A stretch of DNA of 64,000 nucleotides from Bigelowiella natans CCMP2755 (taxonomy: Eukaryota > Cercozoa > Chlorarachniophyceae). The stretch spans positions 37,501-101,500 of the forward strand of contig ADNK01000544.1 of NCBI GenBank assembly GCA_000320545.1. Direction: 5' to 3'. The notes beneath the pieces are model-generated. The model made no database searches. It had not been told where the DNA came from and saw nothing but the letters and a program-made list of their open reading frames with translations. Made by a program: the position numbers and the translations under genes. Of this stretch, positions 62,477 to 64,000 are shown in pieces; position 1 is the stretch's first letter, and each line of letters begins with the position of its first letter.

Positions 62477-64000
62477 TTAGATGATGTCATCTTCGTCAAA
62501 CCCTCGACGTCCAGGAGCTCGAAAATGGTCAGGATCGGGTGTCATTCTGTGCTCGCCATCACGAGGGCATAAACAATTTTGAAAAAGGGCAGCAGCACAG
62601 TAGAAGCATTTAAAGTTGTAGGAGCTCGAAAATAATGATATACATTACTACAATCAAAAAGAAGAGAAGAAATGTCTATCTTTAGCTCCCCCTCATATCT
62701 ATCGCATACTACTACTAGGTTATGTGTTAATATCTTGCGTGTCGTCGTCGTCGTCGTCGTCATGAACTACCCGCTGCCTCCCCCAAACGGTCCAAAGGGA
62801 TCGAATCGTGCTCCCGGTATTCGTCCAGGGTTCCGAGGCCTTTCCGATAATATAGTAGTAGTAGTAGTAGTAGAGATTAGTAAATGCAGCGATAAATGAA
62901 CACACGCAAACTTTTGCACACACACACACACACAAACACTCACAGGGAGACAAACACAGTTTCGTTGGCGTTGATGAGGTTCATGAATAGTTTCCTCCTC
63001 CTCCAAGCATCTTGCTGCTATTCCTACTACTCCTACTACTACTACTACTACTTACCTTCGTGGAGGGATAGCCCCAAGTCCCGAGCCAAAACCTGGGTGT
63101 CTGGGCCCCACCAGCATGCCGTTGTCAGGACTATTTATCATCAACAGCAGATTTAAGACAGGATGACGATGATCATGATGAAGATGACCAGCGAATATTT
63201 CATATCTGTAATGTTATTCTTAGTTCTTGCCAGTACAAACAGATAATGCGATTATTCTCCGCATTATCCGCCTCCTTTCTTTCCTCTCTCACATCAGTCG
63301 TCTCATCAAGATCGTCGTTGTAGTATTATCTACTTTCATTTTATTTTACTCTCGCCCCCTTCCCTAGTGAATCCCCTCCTCCTCATCCCCTCTTCTTTTC
63401 TTCTCTCTCTTTCCGTCTTACGCGAAGGGATTGAAGCCCCTTCTCGGATTATTGGGTCGCATGCCTGAAGGCTGGTTTGGATTGAATCGTGGGCGGGGGG
63501 GGGCATGACTTGATGCGAAGGGATTTGGCCTTTCAACTCGACTAGCACCCTGAGGTTTGGTAACCTTCTCCTTGTCCTTTTTATTTCCTTCCCCCTCCTC
63601 CTCCTTCCCCTTTGAATCAACCTCCATAGCTCCACGTGTAGTGTTGTCATCTGTGGCAGCGGATTTCAGCCTGAGGGATTGGAAGGTTGTTTCACAGCAA
63701 GAATGGTGTCGGGAGGGTAATATTTTTACGACAACTTTTGACATTTTAGTAATGATGATGTTGATGATACTGAAGAAGATTGAGGACGGGAATCAAGATT
63801 ATAATTACTACGACTATGGAAGATTGTTCAATATGATTCACGTAGCTATTTCACGACCCTAGCAGTGGCTTGAGGAGAGAATTGTTTAAGTCTTTCATCA
63901 GCGACGGAAGGTCTACGAATAATTCCTTCGGATTCCAACCACTACTCCTCAGCATTTTATTCAAAGCACCTTGTGATTGATCTACAATCTTATCTCGAAC
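62477..64000 (-). CDS. PI31-like proteasome regulator (5' end outside window)
   Basis: Five visible exons join in phase: 64000-63858 (open at the edge), 63670-63422, 63130-63056, 62839-62771 and 62546-62477, with TAA at 62477-62479. The left exon is the end of the N-terminal FP domain (LFVDLPSLMKDLNNSLLKPL). The C-terminal half is the disordered, Pro/Gly-rich tail typical of PI31: GASRVERPNPFASS, GMLVGPRHPGFGSGLG, ARFDPFGPFGGGSG and MTPDPDHFRAPGRRGFDEDD. PI31 binds the 20S proteasome, and in several eukaryotes it acts as an inhibitor in vitro, an assembly factor or a transport adaptor. The order GMLVGP, then RFDPFGP, then PDPDH near the end matches the family (PSMF1 in mammals). A Lys/Glu-rich linker (residues from about 63625 down) is longer than I would expect. 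Confidence 0.87.

Noticed and set aside
1-64000. Prokaryotic features: operons, ribosome binding sites, CRISPR arrays, IS elements
   Set aside because: The repeats are simple microsatellites without spacers, and the genes are split by spliceosomal introns. No transposase or inverted-repeat-bounded element was recognised.
1-64000. tRNA or rRNA genes
   Set aside because: No cloverleaf with a TTCRA-type T-loop or conserved rRNA sequence was recognised by eye. A dedicated covariance search was not possible.

Overview
This is nuclear DNA of a eukaryote, not a prokaryote. Nearly every gene is cut into many short exons by GT-AG introns, and most introns are packed with microsatellites: (GAT)n, (TAG)n, (TA)n, (CT)n, (GT)n and (GGA)n. 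Reading frames were rebuilt by joining exons at GT/AG sites and requiring the phases to agree. For nine genes the whole chain or nearly all of it closes. A PsbP-family thylakoid-lumen protein carries an ER-type signal, then a transit peptide, then a twin-arginine lumenal signal, so the organism is probably an alga with a complex (secondary) plastid. No Phe of the ASAFAP type is evident at the signal/transit junction. Together with the very high intron density this would suit a chlorarachniophyte-like alga, but that assignment is low confidence.

Layout: an Ariadne-type RBR ubiquitin ligase (+, 5' end outside the window) to 6.7 kb; a UGSC-family protein with an apparent in-frame selenocysteine codon (-, 8.1-11.6 kb); a small coiled-coil protein (+, 11.8-12.4 kb); two unrecognised genes (+, 13.9-20.0 and 20.2-21.2 kb); a 2370-residue coiled-coil protein with CDK-type sites (-, 22.8-30.3 kb); a PARG-like plus NADAR protein (+, 31.0-37.4 kb) followed or continued by an unrecognised acidic-helical segment (+, 37.7-40.2 kb); a CPFC glutaredoxin (-, 41.2-42.4 kb); an ankyrin-repeat protein (+, 42.6-45.8 kb); a pectin-acetylesterase/Notum-like hydrolase (-, 46.3-48.0 kb); a Fes1/HSPBP1-like Hsp70 exchange factor (+, 48.8-52.3 kb); the PsbP-like protein (-, 52.9-55.1 kb); a divergent actin-related protein (+, 56.1-61.4 kb); and a PI31-like proteasome regulator (-, 62.5 kb to the right edge).

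Each minus-strand gene that can be fully seen lies tail-to-tail with a plus-strand gene on its left and head-to-head with one on its right. The tail-to-tail gaps (about 0.5-1.5 kb) look different from the introns: they have few microsatellites and are rich in CATG, TGCA, GCATGC and similar words. Head-to-head gaps are often short and probably act as shared promoters.

The strongest candidates for something new are (1) a eukaryotic UGSC protein in which UGA falls exactly at the U of the U-G-S-C motif, with intron phases that only work if UGA is read as an amino acid, and (2) a PARG-like macrodomain and a NADAR domain apparently encoded by one spliced gene, which would join two ADP-ribose-removing activities. 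No operons, CRISPR arrays, rRNA or tRNA genes were seen.
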